Shown: positions 25,435-34,820, counted from the first letter of the stretch. The stretch: DNA of 64,000 nucleotides from UBA1413 sp964461455 (GCA_964461455.1 CAYWUJ010000005.1:1-64000), one strand, 5' to 3'. Made by a program: numbers and translations. Notes: generated by a model not told the origin, from the letters alone.

Positions 25435-26139
25435 ATGAAACGATTTTTTCTTATCGCCGCCATGGCTGTTTTCATGGTGTCGTGCGGCTCGAAAGAGCAA
25501 CCAATCAACACATTGACCAAGGAAGAGATCGCCGATGGCTGGAAGCTTCTCTTCAACGGTACCGACATGAGTGGCTGGAAACTTTACAACGGCGGGGAAC
25601 CGACGGGGTGGAATGTGGAAGACGGAATCATGAAAAATTCGGGCGTGGGCAGTGATTTCGGGGGAGACATCATCACCCGCGACCAGTACAAAGACTTCGA
25701 GCTTTCCCTGGAATGGCAGGTATCTCCCAAAAGCAATTCCGGGATTTTCTTTCATGTCCAGGAAGGGGTCGCCCAGGCGATTTACCAGACCGGGCCTGAA
25801 TACCAGCTTATCGATGACAAGGGGTGGCCCGATCCGCTCGATGCCGACCAATACAGCGGCGCCAATTACGGGATGCACGCACCCATAGGTTCTCAAGTCA
25901 ATGCCATCGATAAGTGGAACGAATCACGCCTGGTCGTCAACGGCAATCATGTGGAACACTGGCTCAACGGTACCAAGGTGGTGGAATATGAAATGTGGGA
26001 TGACGACTGGAATACCCGCAAAAACAACAGCAAGTGGAAGGACGTGCCCACCTACGGAATCGCCGAAATCGGCCACATCGGCCTCCAGGACCATGGCGGC
26101 CTCACCCTTTTCAGGAATATCAAGATCAGGGAGTTATAA
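25435..26139 (+). CDS. DUF1080 (3-keto-disaccharide hydrolase-like) lipoprotein
   Basis: A 234-residue lipoprotein (lipobox FMVSC, cysteine 17) consisting of one concanavalin-like DUF1080 domain. It starts with the standard WKLLFNGTDMSGWK, continues with SGIFFHV and GPEYQLIDDKG, and ends with IGLQDHGG...FRNIKIREL. DUF1080 proteins have been tied to hydrolysis of 3-keto-glycosides or glycoside binding. No oxidoreductase partner (Gfo/Idh) adjoins it, so a specific substrate cannot be named. A weak -7-like TAATTTCG sits at 25404-25411. It is followed after 6 bp by the PHP phosphatase gene, giving a three-gene run with the CPBP protease. Confidence 0.85.
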   Translation: MKRFFLIAAMAVFMVSCGSKEQPINTLTKEEIADGWKLLFNGTDMSGWKLYNGGEPTGWNVEDGIMKNSGVGSDFGGDIITRDQYKDFELSLEWQVSPKSNSGIFFHVQEGVAQAIYQTGPEYQLIDDKGWPDPLDADQYSGANYGMHAPIGSQVNAIDKWNESRLVVNGNHVEHWLNGTKVVEYEMWDDDWNTRKNNSKWKDVPTYGIAEIGHIGLQDHGGLTLFRNIKIREL

Positions 26140-26145
26140 ACCGCC

Positions 26146-26928
26146 ATGCAGGGTTGGGCAGATTACCACACCCATTCACTCCTCTCCGATGGCGCCACCT
26201 CCTATGAGCAGATGGTGCTGGCAGCCATTGAAAAGGGACTGGATGAAATCGGCCTCAGCGACCATGTCTGCCTGAAGCCGGTGGTATGGGCCATGCAGGA
26301 AGTCGACTTGCCGGTGATGACCCGGCAAATCATGGAAGTGAGGGAGAAATACTCGCACCTGATCACCATCCGGTATGGCATCGAAATGGACTATTTCGAG
26401 GGGAAGGAGGCGGAGATCGCCAGGATCATCCATTCCCTCCCCCTCGATTATGTCATCGGCTCTGTGCATTTTATCGGCGACTGGAATTTCGACGGCGACG
26501 AATCCTTCTATGGCAAGTGGAGCAATGACGACCTCTACAGGATCTATTTCGGGCTGGTTCAGAAGGCAGCCCGTTCAGGGCTCTTCGACACTGTCGGGCA
26601 TCTCGACCTGATCAAGAAATTCGGCGTTTATCCCGAGAGTGACCTCAACGGCCTGGTGGAAGAGACCGCTGCCGTCATCAGTCAGGCAGGACTGGTTGTG
26701 GAACTCAATACCGGAGGCTTCGATAAACCGTGCGGTGAGTTTTATCCCTCTCCACGATGGCTGGAAGTCCTCCGTAACCACGATGTTCCCGTGACCCTCA
26801 GCTCCGATGCCCACCATCCCACACAAATCGCCCGCCATTTCCAACAGGCAGTCCACATCCTCAAAAAAAGCGGATATCACGAAACCATCCGGTTCAAAGA
26901 GAGGAAAAGAACCCCGGTGAAGCTATGA
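26146..26928 (+). CDS. PHP-domain histidinol-phosphatase-like protein
   Basis: A 260-residue PHP-fold metallophosphatase. The metal-binding motifs are in order: DYHTHS with H8 and H10, GLSDHV, a YGIEMDY glutamate, GSVHFI, GHLDLIKKF, and the C-terminal SSDAHHP. This matches HisJ-type L-histidinol-phosphate phosphatases, the penultimate step of histidine synthesis. No other his gene is nearby, so another phosphate monoester is possible. Its stop overlaps the CPBP gene start by 4 bp (ATGA). Confidence 0.85.
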   Translation: MQGWADYHTHSLLSDGATSYEQMVLAAIEKGLDEIGLSDHVCLKPVVWAMQEVDLPVMTRQIMEVREKYSHLITIRYGIEMDYFEGKEAEIARIIHSLPLDYVIGSVHFIGDWNFDGDESFYGKWSNDDLYRIYFGLVQKAARSGLFDTVGHLDLIKKFGVYPESDLNGLVEETAAVISQAGLVVELNTGGFDKPCGEFYPSPRWLEVLRNHDVPVTLSSDAHHPTQIARHFQQAVHILKKSGYHETIRFKERKRTPVKL

Positions 26929-27851
26929 AATTACTCCCTTTCAGGGGAATGAAGCCCCTTTCCCAACTGATGTTCAGCGCTTTCATCATCGTGGTCGTTT
27001 TCCTGGCCATCCAGTTCCTGGCGGCACTGCTGGCTATTCCCCTTTTCGGGCTGCCCCGGGTGGCAGGACTCCTCAACGGCCTTAATACAGAAGACCCCGA
27101 GGCCCTCCGCCTGCTCAAATATTTCCAAACCGTACAGGCTTTGGGACTTTTCATTGCCCCCTCGCTGCTGATTGCCTACCTCTTCAGCGGGAATGTCGCC
27201 CAATACCTCTCCCTCGACCGGGGAACACCCCTCCTGCCGGCCCTGCTGGTCACCCTGCTGATTTTCGTCATCAATCCTTTCATCAATTTCACGGGCGAAC
27301 TCAATGCCGGCATGCACTTCCCGGCATGGCTCGGGGGACTGGAAGAGTGGATGCGCACGGCCGAGGAAAATGCCGAGCGGCTCACCAGGGCATTCCTCGA
27401 AGTCGACACCTTAGGGGGACTCCTCTTCAACCTGGTGATGGTCGCCATTCTTCCGGCCCTCGGCGAAGAACTGCTCTTCAGGGGGGTGATCCAGAAACAA
27501 CTCACGGCATGGTCGGGCAACCACCACTGGGGCGTTTGGCTGGCTGCCGTCCTCTTCAGCGCCCTCCATATGCAATTCTACGGATTCCTGCCCCGGATGA
27601 TCCTGGCGGCCATCTTCGGCTACCTCCTGGTTTGGAGCCGGTCTCTCTGGCTTCCCATCCTGGCCCACTTCGTCAATAATGCCGCAGCCGTCATCGCCAT
27701 GTGGCTCATCGACCACGATATGCTCTCCCCTGCCCTCGAATCTTTCGGCGCCAGCCCCCGGTACTGGCCTTACGCAGCAGCAAGCCTCACCGTGGGAGCA
27801 CTGATCATGGTGACCATCAAACGGCAATACCCCGCCGGAAACAGCCAGTGA
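26925..27851 (+). CDS. CPBP-family intramembrane metalloprotease (CAAX/Abi)
   Basis: A 308-residue polytopic membrane protein. Glutamates 181 and 182 in EELLFRG, histidine 215 in SALHMQFYGF and histidine 248 in HFVNN form the ABI/Rce1-type active site. About eight hydrophobic segments are seen. It is translationally coupled to the PHP gene by an ATGA overlap. Substrate and function are unknown; bacterial members are involved in peptide maturation or immunity in some species. Confidence 0.85.
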   Translation: MKLLPFRGMKPLSQLMFSAFIIVVVFLAIQFLAALLAIPLFGLPRVAGLLNGLNTEDPEALRLLKYFQTVQALGLFIAPSLLIAYLFSGNVAQYLSLDRGTPLLPALLVTLLIFVINPFINFTGELNAGMHFPAWLGGLEEWMRTAEENAERLTRAFLEVDTLGGLLFNLVMVAILPALGEELLFRGVIQKQLTAWSGNHHWGVWLAAVLFSALHMQFYGFLPRMILAAIFGYLLVWSRSLWLPILAHFVNNAAAVIAMWLIDHDMLSPALESFGASPRYWPYAAASLTVGALIMVTIKRQYPAGNSQ

Positions 27852-27886
27852 CCGCCCCCGAAATTGGTTTTTACCCTGATTTTCCT

Positions 27887-27894
27887 ATTTTTGC
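27887..27894 (+). promoter_or_regulatory. -7 promoter element for the cysteate synthase-like gene
   Basis: TATTTTTG matches TAnnTTTG exactly and lies 21 bp upstream of the ATG at 27916. It separates this gene from the upstream DUF1080-PHP-CPBP run. Confidence 0.5.
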
Positions 27895-27915
27895 CCCCAC
27901 ATAACAGAACATAAG

Positions 27916-29205
27916 ATGAGTTTTGAGAAGACCAGGTATTTCCTGCAGTCGGTAAAATCCGGCAACACCTTCCCCGATCAGGGATGGACCCTTGACGCCC
28001 CCGGGGAAAGCGATCCCACCCTTGTTCGTGCCGTCTATGAACACCGGCAACTATCCCTCCGCGAGGAACTTCCCGGGTTGTACAAATTCGCCGACTGGCT
28101 TCCCATCGGAAGAGTCCTTCAGGGCTCCTCGGCTCCCGTCACTTTCCGGAGCCAGGGGTTTGCACAGGCCCTGGGACTCAAAAACCTCTTCATCACCTTC
28201 AGCGGCTGGTGGCCCGAAAAAGGCGCCAACATGACCACCTGTTCCTTCAAGGAAACGGAAGCCTTTTCGGTATGCGGGCGCCTCGACCCCCGCGATGACA
28301 GGGTCCTGGTGGTGGCCTCGGCAGGCAACACCGCACGTTCCTTCGCCAGGGTATGCTCCGACAATAACATTCCCCTTCTCTTATGTGTCCCCGAGGTCAA
28401 CCTCGACGCCCTCTGGTTCGACCAACCGCTCAGCAGCTGTGTGAAACTGGTGTGCAGCGCCCGGGGAAGTGACTATTTCGATGCTATCCACCTCTCCAAT
28501 ATCGTGGCCTCCTCAGAAGGATTCGTAGCCGAGGGGGGCGCCAAAAATGTGGCCCGCCGCGACGGCATGGGAACCACGGTTCTCTCGGCCGTCACCACCA
28601 TCGGGGCGATCCCTGACTACTATTTCCAGGCTGTGGGCAGCGGCACAGGTGCCATTGCCGCCTATGAGGCCAACCTGAGGCTGATCCACGACGGCCGCTA
28701 CGGAAACAGGAAAATGAAACTGATGGTCGTCCAGAATGCCCCCTTCCAGCCCATTTACGATGCCTGGGAGGCAGGCTCCAGAAGCATGCTTCCCCTCGAC
28801 GACCAGGAAGCCCGCGATAGTGCCAACTCCATCGACGCCAAGGTCCTCTCCAACAGAAAACCTCCCTATCCCATTCACGGCGGACTGTTCGATGCCCTTA
28901 CCGCCACCGGCGGCAGCGTCATGATCGCCACCAACGAACAGGCACAAGAGGCCGGCAGACTCTTCCGCGATACCGAAGGAATCGACATCCACGCCGCCGC
29001 TGCCGTGGCTGCCGCAGCTCTCATCGAAGCCGTAAATAACAAGACCATCGACCCCGAAGCCCTCATCATGCTCAACATCACCGGGGGTGGCGAAGAAAAA
29101 TTCAAGGCGGGAACCCCGCTGCACTATCTGAAACCGGCACTCACCTTCCCTGCCGACCCCGACCCCGAAGAGGTCATGACCGCCATCAGACGCCTGTTCA
29201 TTTAA
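27916..29205 (+). CDS. Cysteate synthase-like PLP-dependent enzyme (threonine synthase fold type II)
   Basis: A 429-residue fold-type II PLP enzyme. The PLP lysine is expected in SFKETEA at K112. The phosphate- and carboxylate-binding loop ASAGNTARS is near 134-142, and the C-terminal glycine loop reads NITGGGEEKF. The segment FSGWWPEKGA just before the lysine and the overall length fit the cysteate synthase branch, which makes L-cysteate from O-phosphoserine and sulfite, rather than housekeeping threonine synthase. In Bacteroidota cysteate is the head-group precursor of sulfonolipids (capnine). No cysteate acyltransferase adjoins it. Threonine synthase remains the main alternative. Confidence 0.7.
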   Translation: MSFEKTRYFLQSVKSGNTFPDQGWTLDAPGESDPTLVRAVYEHRQLSLREELPGLYKFADWLPIGRVLQGSSAPVTFRSQGFAQALGLKNLFITFSGWWPEKGANMTTCSFKETEAFSVCGRLDPRDDRVLVVASAGNTARSFARVCSDNNIPLLLCVPEVNLDALWFDQPLSSCVKLVCSARGSDYFDAIHLSNIVASSEGFVAEGGAKNVARRDGMGTTVLSAVTTIGAIPDYYFQAVGSGTGAIAAYEANLRLIHDGRYGNRKMKLMVVQNAPFQPIYDAWEAGSRSMLPLDDQEARDSANSIDAKVLSNRKPPYPIHGGLFDALTATGGSVMIATNEQAQEAGRLFRDTEGIDIHAAAAVAAAALIEAVNNKTIDPEALIMLNITGGGEEKFKAGTPLHYLKPALTFPADPDPEEVMTAIRRLFI

Positions 29206-29238
29206 CCATAATTTGACGTGCCCGGTTTCCATCATCAC

Positions 29239-29266
29239 GGTTTTCAGCCTATATTTGCTGAAAACC
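29239..29266 (+). promoter_or_regulatory. Perfect inverted repeat enclosing the -7 element of the first glycoside hydrolase gene
   Basis: GGTTTTCAGC (29239-29248) and GCTGAAAACC (29257-29266) are exact reverse complements around an 8-nt centre. The -7 element TATATTTG (29250-29257) occupies the centre. This is the layout of an operator overlapping a promoter. The ATG follows at 29277. Confidence 0.6.
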
Positions 29267-29276
29267 TATACCTGTT

Positions 29277-31433
29277 ATGAAACCCATCACCCTTTTCCTG
29301 ATGCTCTGCCTGCTGCAGCTGCACATGGCGGCACAGCCCTATCCTTTCCGGAATCCGCAGCTTCCCGGGGAGGAACGTCTTGACAACCTGATTTCCCTGA
29401 TGAACCGTGAGGAGAAAATCGCCTCCCTGGCCACCCGTATTTCCCTGCCCCGGTTGGGCATCAAGGGGACCCGCACGGTCGAAGGATTGCACGGGCTGGC
29501 CTGGAGCGGTCCGGCCAACTGGGCCGTGAAGGGGAAATTTGCCACCCCCACCACCACGTTCCCCCAGGCCATCGGCCTGGCCCAGATGTGGGACCCTCAG
29601 CTGCTGCGGGAAATCGCCTCCCTTGAGGCTGAAGAAGCCCGTTACCTGGCCCAGAATGCACGTTTTGGCAACGGCGGACTGATCGTCTTCGCCCCCAATG
29701 CCGACCTGGGGCGCGATATCCGCTGGGGCCGCACCGAGGAGTGCTTCGGGGAAGACGCCTTCCTGGCTGCCACCCTCACCACCGCCTTCGTCAAAGGCCT
29801 CCAGGGAGAACACCCCCAATACTGGAAAACCGCTTCCCTCATGAAGCATTTCCTGGCCAACAGCAACGAAAACAACCGGACCATCAACTCCTCCGATTTC
29901 GACGAACGCCTCTTCCGGGAATATTACGGATATGCCTTCTACAAGGGAATCACCGAGGGAGGCTCCCGGGCTTACATGGCCGCCTACAACAAATACAACG
30001 GCATCCCCTGCACCGTCCACCCCGTGCTGAAAAATACCACCGTGAACGAATGGGGACAGAACGGCATCATCGCCACCGACGGGGGTGCCTTCGCACTGCT
30101 GCTAACGGCCCATCAATACTACCCCGATCTGACAGTGGCCGCCGCAGGATGTATCAAGGCCGGAATCACCATGTTCCTTGACAACTACCGGGAACCGCTG
30201 ACCAAAGCCCTGGATGCCGGACTGGTCACTGAAAAGGAGATTGAAGATGCCATCAGGGGAAACCTCAGGGTACTCCTGCGCCTGGGCCTCCTCGACGACT
30301 CTGATGAGAATCCCTACGCCACCATCGGAATTGCCGACACCATCGCCCCATGGACCAAACCCGAAACCCACCAACTGGTCAGGGAGGCGACAGCCCGCTC
30401 GGTGGTCCTGATGAAAAACGACCACCACCTCCTTCCCCTCGACAGGGAAAAAATTAAATCAGTGGCCCTCATCGGTCCCCGTGCCCACCAGGTGATCTCC
30501 GACTGGTACGGAGGCACGCCCCCCTATGCCGTGACCCTCCTTGAGGGAATCAGAAAAGGCCTGGGCGAAGGGGTCGAGGTGACCTATGCCATGAGCAACA
30601 AAGCCGACAGTGCCGTGCTCCTGGCCTCCCGGGCCGACGTGGCCATCGTATGCGTGGGCAACCATCCCCTGGGTTACGGCCTGGGATGGGGCCAGAACCA
30701 CGTCGCCAGCGACGGCCGCGAAGATGTCGACCGCCAGGCCATCACCCTGGAACAGGAGGACCTGGTCAGGCTGGTCCTCAAGGCCAACCCCCGTACCGTC
30801 CTCGTCGTGGTGTCCAGCTTTCCCTATGCCATCGCCTGGTCAAAGGCGCATGTCCCCGCCATCCTCCACATCAGCCAGTCAAGCCAGGAACTGGGTAACG
30901 GACTGGCCGACGTCCTCCTGGGAAAAGTAAACCCCGCAGGAAAGCTGGTACAGACCTGGCCCTCTTCCATCGACCACCTGCCCCCCATCCTCGACTATGA
31001 TATCCGCAACAACAGGACCTATATGTACGCCACCCATGAGCCCCTGTTTCCCTTTGGTTACGGCCTCTCCTACACCACCTTTTCCTGGTCGGAACTGAAA
31101 ACCGGCAGCCCGGTTCTGCGCGACGGGGAAACGGCAGACATCACCTTCACCCTGGAGAATACCGGCCCCCTTGACGGCGATGAAGTGGCCCAACTCTATG
31201 TCAGTTTCCCGGGATCTGCGGTGGAGAGAGCTCCCATCGCCCTCAAGGGCTTCCAAAGAGTGACCGTCGCCCGCGGTAAGAACAGCCTGGTGACCATCCC
31301 CCTGAAAGCCGAAGACCTGAAATACTGGGATGACCGCCTTAAGGCCTTCACCCTGGAAAAGGGCACTGTGGAATTTTTCGTGGGCGGTTCCTCTGCCGAC
31401 CGCCGCCTCTCCGGAACCCTGACCATTAAGTAA
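29277..31433 (+). CDS. Glycoside hydrolase family 3 (beta-xylosidase/beta-glucosidase type)
   Basis: A 718-residue secreted exo-glycosidase: an N-terminal signal peptide cut near HMAAQ, a GH3 TIM barrel with EGLHGLAWSG and KHFLANSNENNR, the predicted nucleophile D268 in GIIATDGGAF, an alpha/beta sandwich domain, and a C-terminal fibronectin III-like domain beginning near VLRDGETADITFTLEN. The GLHG and TDGG variants resemble xylosidase/arabinofuranosidase GH3 members rather than the SDW type found in the two later GH3 genes of this window. The promoter lies in a perfect inverted repeat. It opens the polysaccharide-utilisation region. Confidence 0.9.
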   Translation: MKPITLFLMLCLLQLHMAAQPYPFRNPQLPGEERLDNLISLMNREEKIASLATRISLPRLGIKGTRTVEGLHGLAWSGPANWAVKGKFATPTTTFPQAIGLAQMWDPQLLREIASLEAEEARYLAQNARFGNGGLIVFAPNADLGRDIRWGRTEECFGEDAFLAATLTTAFVKGLQGEHPQYWKTASLMKHFLANSNENNRTINSSDFDERLFREYYGYAFYKGITEGGSRAYMAAYNKYNGIPCTVHPVLKNTTVNEWGQNGIIATDGGAFALLLTAHQYYPDLTVAAAGCIKAGITMFLDNYREPLTKALDAGLVTEKEIEDAIRGNLRVLLRLGLLDDSDENPYATIGIADTIAPWTKPETHQLVREATARSVVLMKNDHHLLPLDREKIKSVALIGPRAHQVISDWYGGTPPYAVTLLEGIRKGLGEGVEVTYAMSNKADSAVLLASRADVAIVCVGNHPLGYGLGWGQNHVASDGREDVDRQAITLEQEDLVRLVLKANPRTVLVVVSSFPYAIAWSKAHVPAILHISQSSQELGNGLADVLLGKVNPAGKLVQTWPSSIDHLPPILDYDIRNNRTYMYATHEPLFPFGYGLSYTTFSWSELKTGSPVLRDGETADITFTLENTGPLDGDEVAQLYVSFPGSAVERAPIALKGFQRVTVARGKNSLVTIPLKAEDLKYWDDRLKAFTLEKGTVEFFVGGSSADRRLSGTLTIK

Positions 31434-31478
31434 AAAAGGCCGCTTAAACATCACAGCCACCCTGGTCACTGATCAACC

Positions 31479-31522
31479 ATTCCGGTATTCTGACATTCCG
31501 GCATCCGGGTATTCCGGTATTC
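31479..31522 (+). repeat. 12-bp direct repeat upstream of the GH2 promoter
   Basis: ATTCCGGTATTC occurs identically at 31479-31490 and 31511-31522, offset by 32 bp (about three helical turns), with a partial copy ATTCCGGCATCCGG between them. The second copy ends 34 bp before the -7 element at 31557, the usual place for an activator site. Confidence 0.55.
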
Positions 31523-31556
31523 CCTGAGTCGGATTCGTTGATTAACCAAAAACCGT

Positions 31557-31564
31557 TACATTTG
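31557..31564 (+). promoter_or_regulatory. -7 promoter element for the GH2 beta-galactosidase
   Basis: TACATTTG matches TAnnTTTG exactly, 31 bp upstream of the ATG at 31596. A TTG lies about 16 bp further upstream. Confidence 0.55.
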
Positions 31565-31595
31565 CTTATCAGGTAAACCATTAAACCATTGTCCT

Positions 31596-34500
31596 ATGTC
31601 ATCAGGAAAGATCACGATCATTCTCATGGCGGCCACCATACTGGCAGGCTGCTCGAAGTTCAGGGATTATTCAGAAGTCCCCTATGAGGAACCCAACCAG
31701 AAAGCGTGGGAAAACCCGTTGGTCAACCAGATCAACAGGGAAGCGCCGCGGGCCCACTTCATCCCCTACACCACGGTGGAGCAGGCCCGCGAAGACCAGA
31801 AGTGGAGCTCTCCCCTGGTCATGTCGCTCAATGGAAAGTGGAAATTTAAACTGGCCCAGCACCCCGATTCCCGGCCATTCTGGTTTTTCAGGGATGACTA
31901 CGACACCAGGGGATGGGATGAGATCGAAGTGCCGGCCAACTGGGAAATGCAGGGATACGACTACCCCATTTATGTCAACGTGGTCTATCCCCACAAACAC
32001 ACCCCCCCGGTGATTGAAGGCGACCACAACCCCGTGGGTTCCTACAAAAGGAGCTTTACTCTGCCTGCCGGCTGGAAGAATAAGGAGATCTTCCTCCACG
32101 CCGGGGCCGTCAGTTCCAACCTGTCGCTCTGGATCAACGGCGAATTCGTGGGCTACAGCGAGGACAGCAAAACGCCTGCCGAATTCAACATCACCCGGTT
32201 TCTGAAAAAAGGGGAGAATTCCGTCTCCCTGGAAGTTTTCCGCTGGTGCGATGGCTCCTACCTCGAGGATCAGGACTTCTGGAGAATGAGCGGTATCACC
32301 CGCGATATCTTTTTGCAAGCCCGTGATCCCCACCATATCCGTGATTTCAGGGTCATCGCCGGTCTCGATTCCACTTATCTGAACGGAACCTTCAGCCTCG
32401 CCGTCGAACTGGCCAACCTGTCAGAGGAGAATGCCCCCCTGACAGTGGAAGCGCTGCTCAGTGACGGAACCGGCACCCTGGAGAGCTTTTCCAGCCAGGC
32501 CGACGCCGCCCCGGGAGCCACAAGGGTAGAATTCAGCAGCACTTACCCCAACATCAAACAATGGTCGGCCGAAATTCCAGACCTCTATGAACTGCTCATA
32601 TTCCTGAAAAACGACAAGGGCGACACCCTCGAGGTGCTCCGCCAGGATGTCGGTTTCCGCACCAGCGAAATCAAAAACGGCCGGTTCCACATCAACGGAC
32701 AGTATGTTTACATCAAGGGGACCAACATCCACGAGCACCAGGAAAAAACAGGCCATGTGCTTGACAGGGAGACCATGATGAAGGATATAGAGCTCATGAA
32801 GCGCCACAATATCAATACGGTCCGCACATCGCACTATCCCCAGCCTGAACTTTTTTACAAACTCTGCAACCAATATGGCCTCTATGTGGTCGACGAAGCC
32901 AATATCGAATCGCATGGTATGGGCTACGGCCCCCAGTCACTGGCCAAGGACAGCACCTGGAAAGCCGCCCATCTCTTCCGCACTGAGAACATGTTTGAGC
33001 GTGATAAAAACCAGCCTTCCGTGGTGATCTGGTCGCTGGGCAACGAAGCCGGCAACGGGGTGAACTTCTACGCCACCTACGACTACCTGAAATCGGTTGA
33101 AAATACCAGGCCGGTGCAGTATGAACAGGCCCATCAGGACCGGAATACCGACATTGTTTGTCCGATGTACATGCGGATTGAACATATGGAACAATATGCC
33201 CGGGCCAACCCCGGGCGACCCCTCATCCAGTGCGAATATGCGCACGCCATGGGCAACAGCGTGGGTAACCTGCAGGATTACTGGGAGGTCATCGAAAAGT
33301 ACGACGCCCTTCAGGGGGGTATCATCTGGGACTGGGTGGACCAGGGACTGCTCACCGAGGATGAGGAGGGAAATCCCTTCTGGGCCTATGGCGGCGATTT
33401 CGGTCCCGATACGGTTTACACCGATGGTATCTTCTGTTGCAACGGTCTGGTGAATCCTGACCGCAGTGTCAAACCTCACCTGCTGGAAGTGAAAAAGGTT
33501 TACCAATACATCGGATTCACTCCTGTGAATCTGGCGACCGGTGAAATCGCCATTGCCAACAAATACGCTTTCCGTAACCTTTCCGACTTCGACTTCTCCT
33601 GGGAAGTGACCGGTGACGGGAAGGTCGTATCGTCGGGGACTCTGGCGCCTGTCAATGCCGCTCCCGGTGAGGTGGTCAGGGTTAAGACGGAATTTGCCAT
33701 AGATCCGCAGCCCGGAACGGAGTATTTCCTGACCCTCCGGGCAAAGCAGCGGGAAACCCACGGATTGCTGGAAACCGGCTGGGAAGCCGCCGCTGAGCAG
33801 TTCTCCCTCCCCTATTTCGAAAAAGCACCCGAAGTCTTTGTAAAAACACTTCCCAAAGTCGATGTGGCGGAAACCGAAACTTCCGTGACGGTCTCGGGAG
33901 AAGGTTTCAGCGTGGTATTCGACAAGAGCACCGGCATCATGACCAGCTACAAAAAAGGAGATACCGAATTCCTGAAACTGGGTCTGGTTCCCGACTTCTG
34001 GAGGGCGCCCACCGACAACGATTTCGGAAACGGCCTCAATAAGCGGAGCCGGGTATGGCGCAAAGCCGGTGAGACCCGCAGAATCAAAGATGTCCATGTA
34101 ATGCGGCCTGGTCCGGCCGCCCGGGTGACCCTGGATTTCGATCTGGTGAATGAAGCCGGAGAACCCATCGCCGCTTACCAGTCGGCCTATACCATTTACG
34201 GCTCGGGCGATGTCAGGGTTGACAACCATTTCAAAATGACCGGGGAGGGATTGCCCGAGATCGTCCGCATGGGCATGAATCTGATCATGCCACGCCACTA
34301 CGACCAGATCACCTGGCTGGGCCGCGGGCCCCGGGAGAATTACCAGGACCGCCGTACCGGCGCATTTGTCGGATTGTACAAGATGCCTGTGGCTGACCTC
34401 TATTTCCCCTATGTGCGTCCCCAGGAAAACGGAAACCGCACCGACGTCCGCTGGGCCGCCATCACCGATGCCAATGGCAGCGGACTTCTCTTCAAGGGAC

Positions 34501-34811
34501 AGCCGCTCCTGGAAGTGACCGCCCACCACCAGATCATGGAGGACTTTGAATCACCGGTGAATTCAGTAGGAAGGTATGTAGATGGTGAAAAAGTGGTCAA
34601 CCGCCATGTTAACGACGTGAAACCCCGCGACCTCACCTCCGTCAATATCGACTTCAAACAGATGGGCGTCGGAGGCGACAACAGCTGGGGCGCGTGGACA
34701 CACGACCAGTACCGTCTCACGGGAAAGGAATACAATTACTCCTTCCTGATGCACCCTGTCAAAGCCGGCGACGACCTCACCGAAGCAGCCAGACTCACTT
34801 ACAATCTCTAA
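31596..34811 (+). CDS. Glycoside hydrolase family 2 beta-galactosidase (LacZ-like), lipoprotein
   Basis: A 1071-residue LacZ-type enzyme with a lipobox signal (ILAGC, cysteine 19), so it is expected on the outer membrane or in the periplasm. The domain order is: sugar-binding jelly roll, two immunoglobulin-like domains flanking the TIM barrel, and a C-terminal beta-galactosidase small-chain domain. The acid/base is E484 in WSLGNEAGNG and the nucleophile E547 in CEYAHAMGNS, both intact. The IKGTNIHEH and RTSHYPQP motifs support substrate binding. It would release terminal beta-galactose from polysaccharide side chains. Its own promoter follows the 12-bp direct repeats. Confidence 0.93.
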   Translation: MSSGKITIILMAATILAGCSKFRDYSEVPYEEPNQKAWENPLVNQINREAPRAHFIPYTTVEQAREDQKWSSPLVMSLNGKWKFKLAQHPDSRPFWFFRDDYDTRGWDEIEVPANWEMQGYDYPIYVNVVYPHKHTPPVIEGDHNPVGSYKRSFTLPAGWKNKEIFLHAGAVSSNLSLWINGEFVGYSEDSKTPAEFNITRFLKKGENSVSLEVFRWCDGSYLEDQDFWRMSGITRDIFLQARDPHHIRDFRVIAGLDSTYLNGTFSLAVELANLSEENAPLTVEALLSDGTGTLESFSSQADAAPGATRVEFSSTYPNIKQWSAEIPDLYELLIFLKNDKGDTLEVLRQDVGFRTSEIKNGRFHINGQYVYIKGTNIHEHQEKTGHVLDRETMMKDIELMKRHNINTVRTSHYPQPELFYKLCNQYGLYVVDEANIESHGMGYGPQSLAKDSTWKAAHLFRTENMFERDKNQPSVVIWSLGNEAGNGVNFYATYDYLKSVENTRPVQYEQAHQDRNTDIVCPMYMRIEHMEQYARANPGRPLIQCEYAHAMGNSVGNLQDYWEVIEKYDALQGGIIWDWVDQGLLTEDEEGNPFWAYGGDFGPDTVYTDGIFCCNGLVNPDRSVKPHLLEVKKVYQYIGFTPVNLATGEIAIANKYAFRNLSDFDFSWEVTGDGKVVSSGTLAPVNAAPGEVVRVKTEFAIDPQPGTEYFLTLRAKQRETHGLLETGWEAAAEQFSLPYFEKAPEVFVKTLPKVDVAETETSVTVSGEGFSVVFDKSTGIMTSYKKGDTEFLKLGLVPDFWRAPTDNDFGNGLNKRSRVWRKAGETRRIKDVHVMRPGPAARVTLDFDLVNEAGEPIAAYQSAYTIYGSGDVRVDNHFKMTGEGLPEIVRMGMNLIMPRHYDQITWLGRGPRENYQDRRTGAFVGLYKMPVADLYFPYVRPQENGNRTDVRWAAITDANGSGLLFKGQPLLEVTAHHQIMEDFESPVNSVGRYVDGEKVVNRHVNDVKPRDLTSVNIDFKQMGVGGDNSWGAWTHDQYRLTGKEYNYSFLMHPVKAGDDLTEAARLTYNL

Positions 34812-34820
34812 AATTAAAAC

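Noticed and set aside
32937..34529. 530-residue minus-strand open frame opposite the LacZ-like GH2 gene
   Set aside because: Same reason: an antisense shadow of a complete GH2 gene with no motif of its own.
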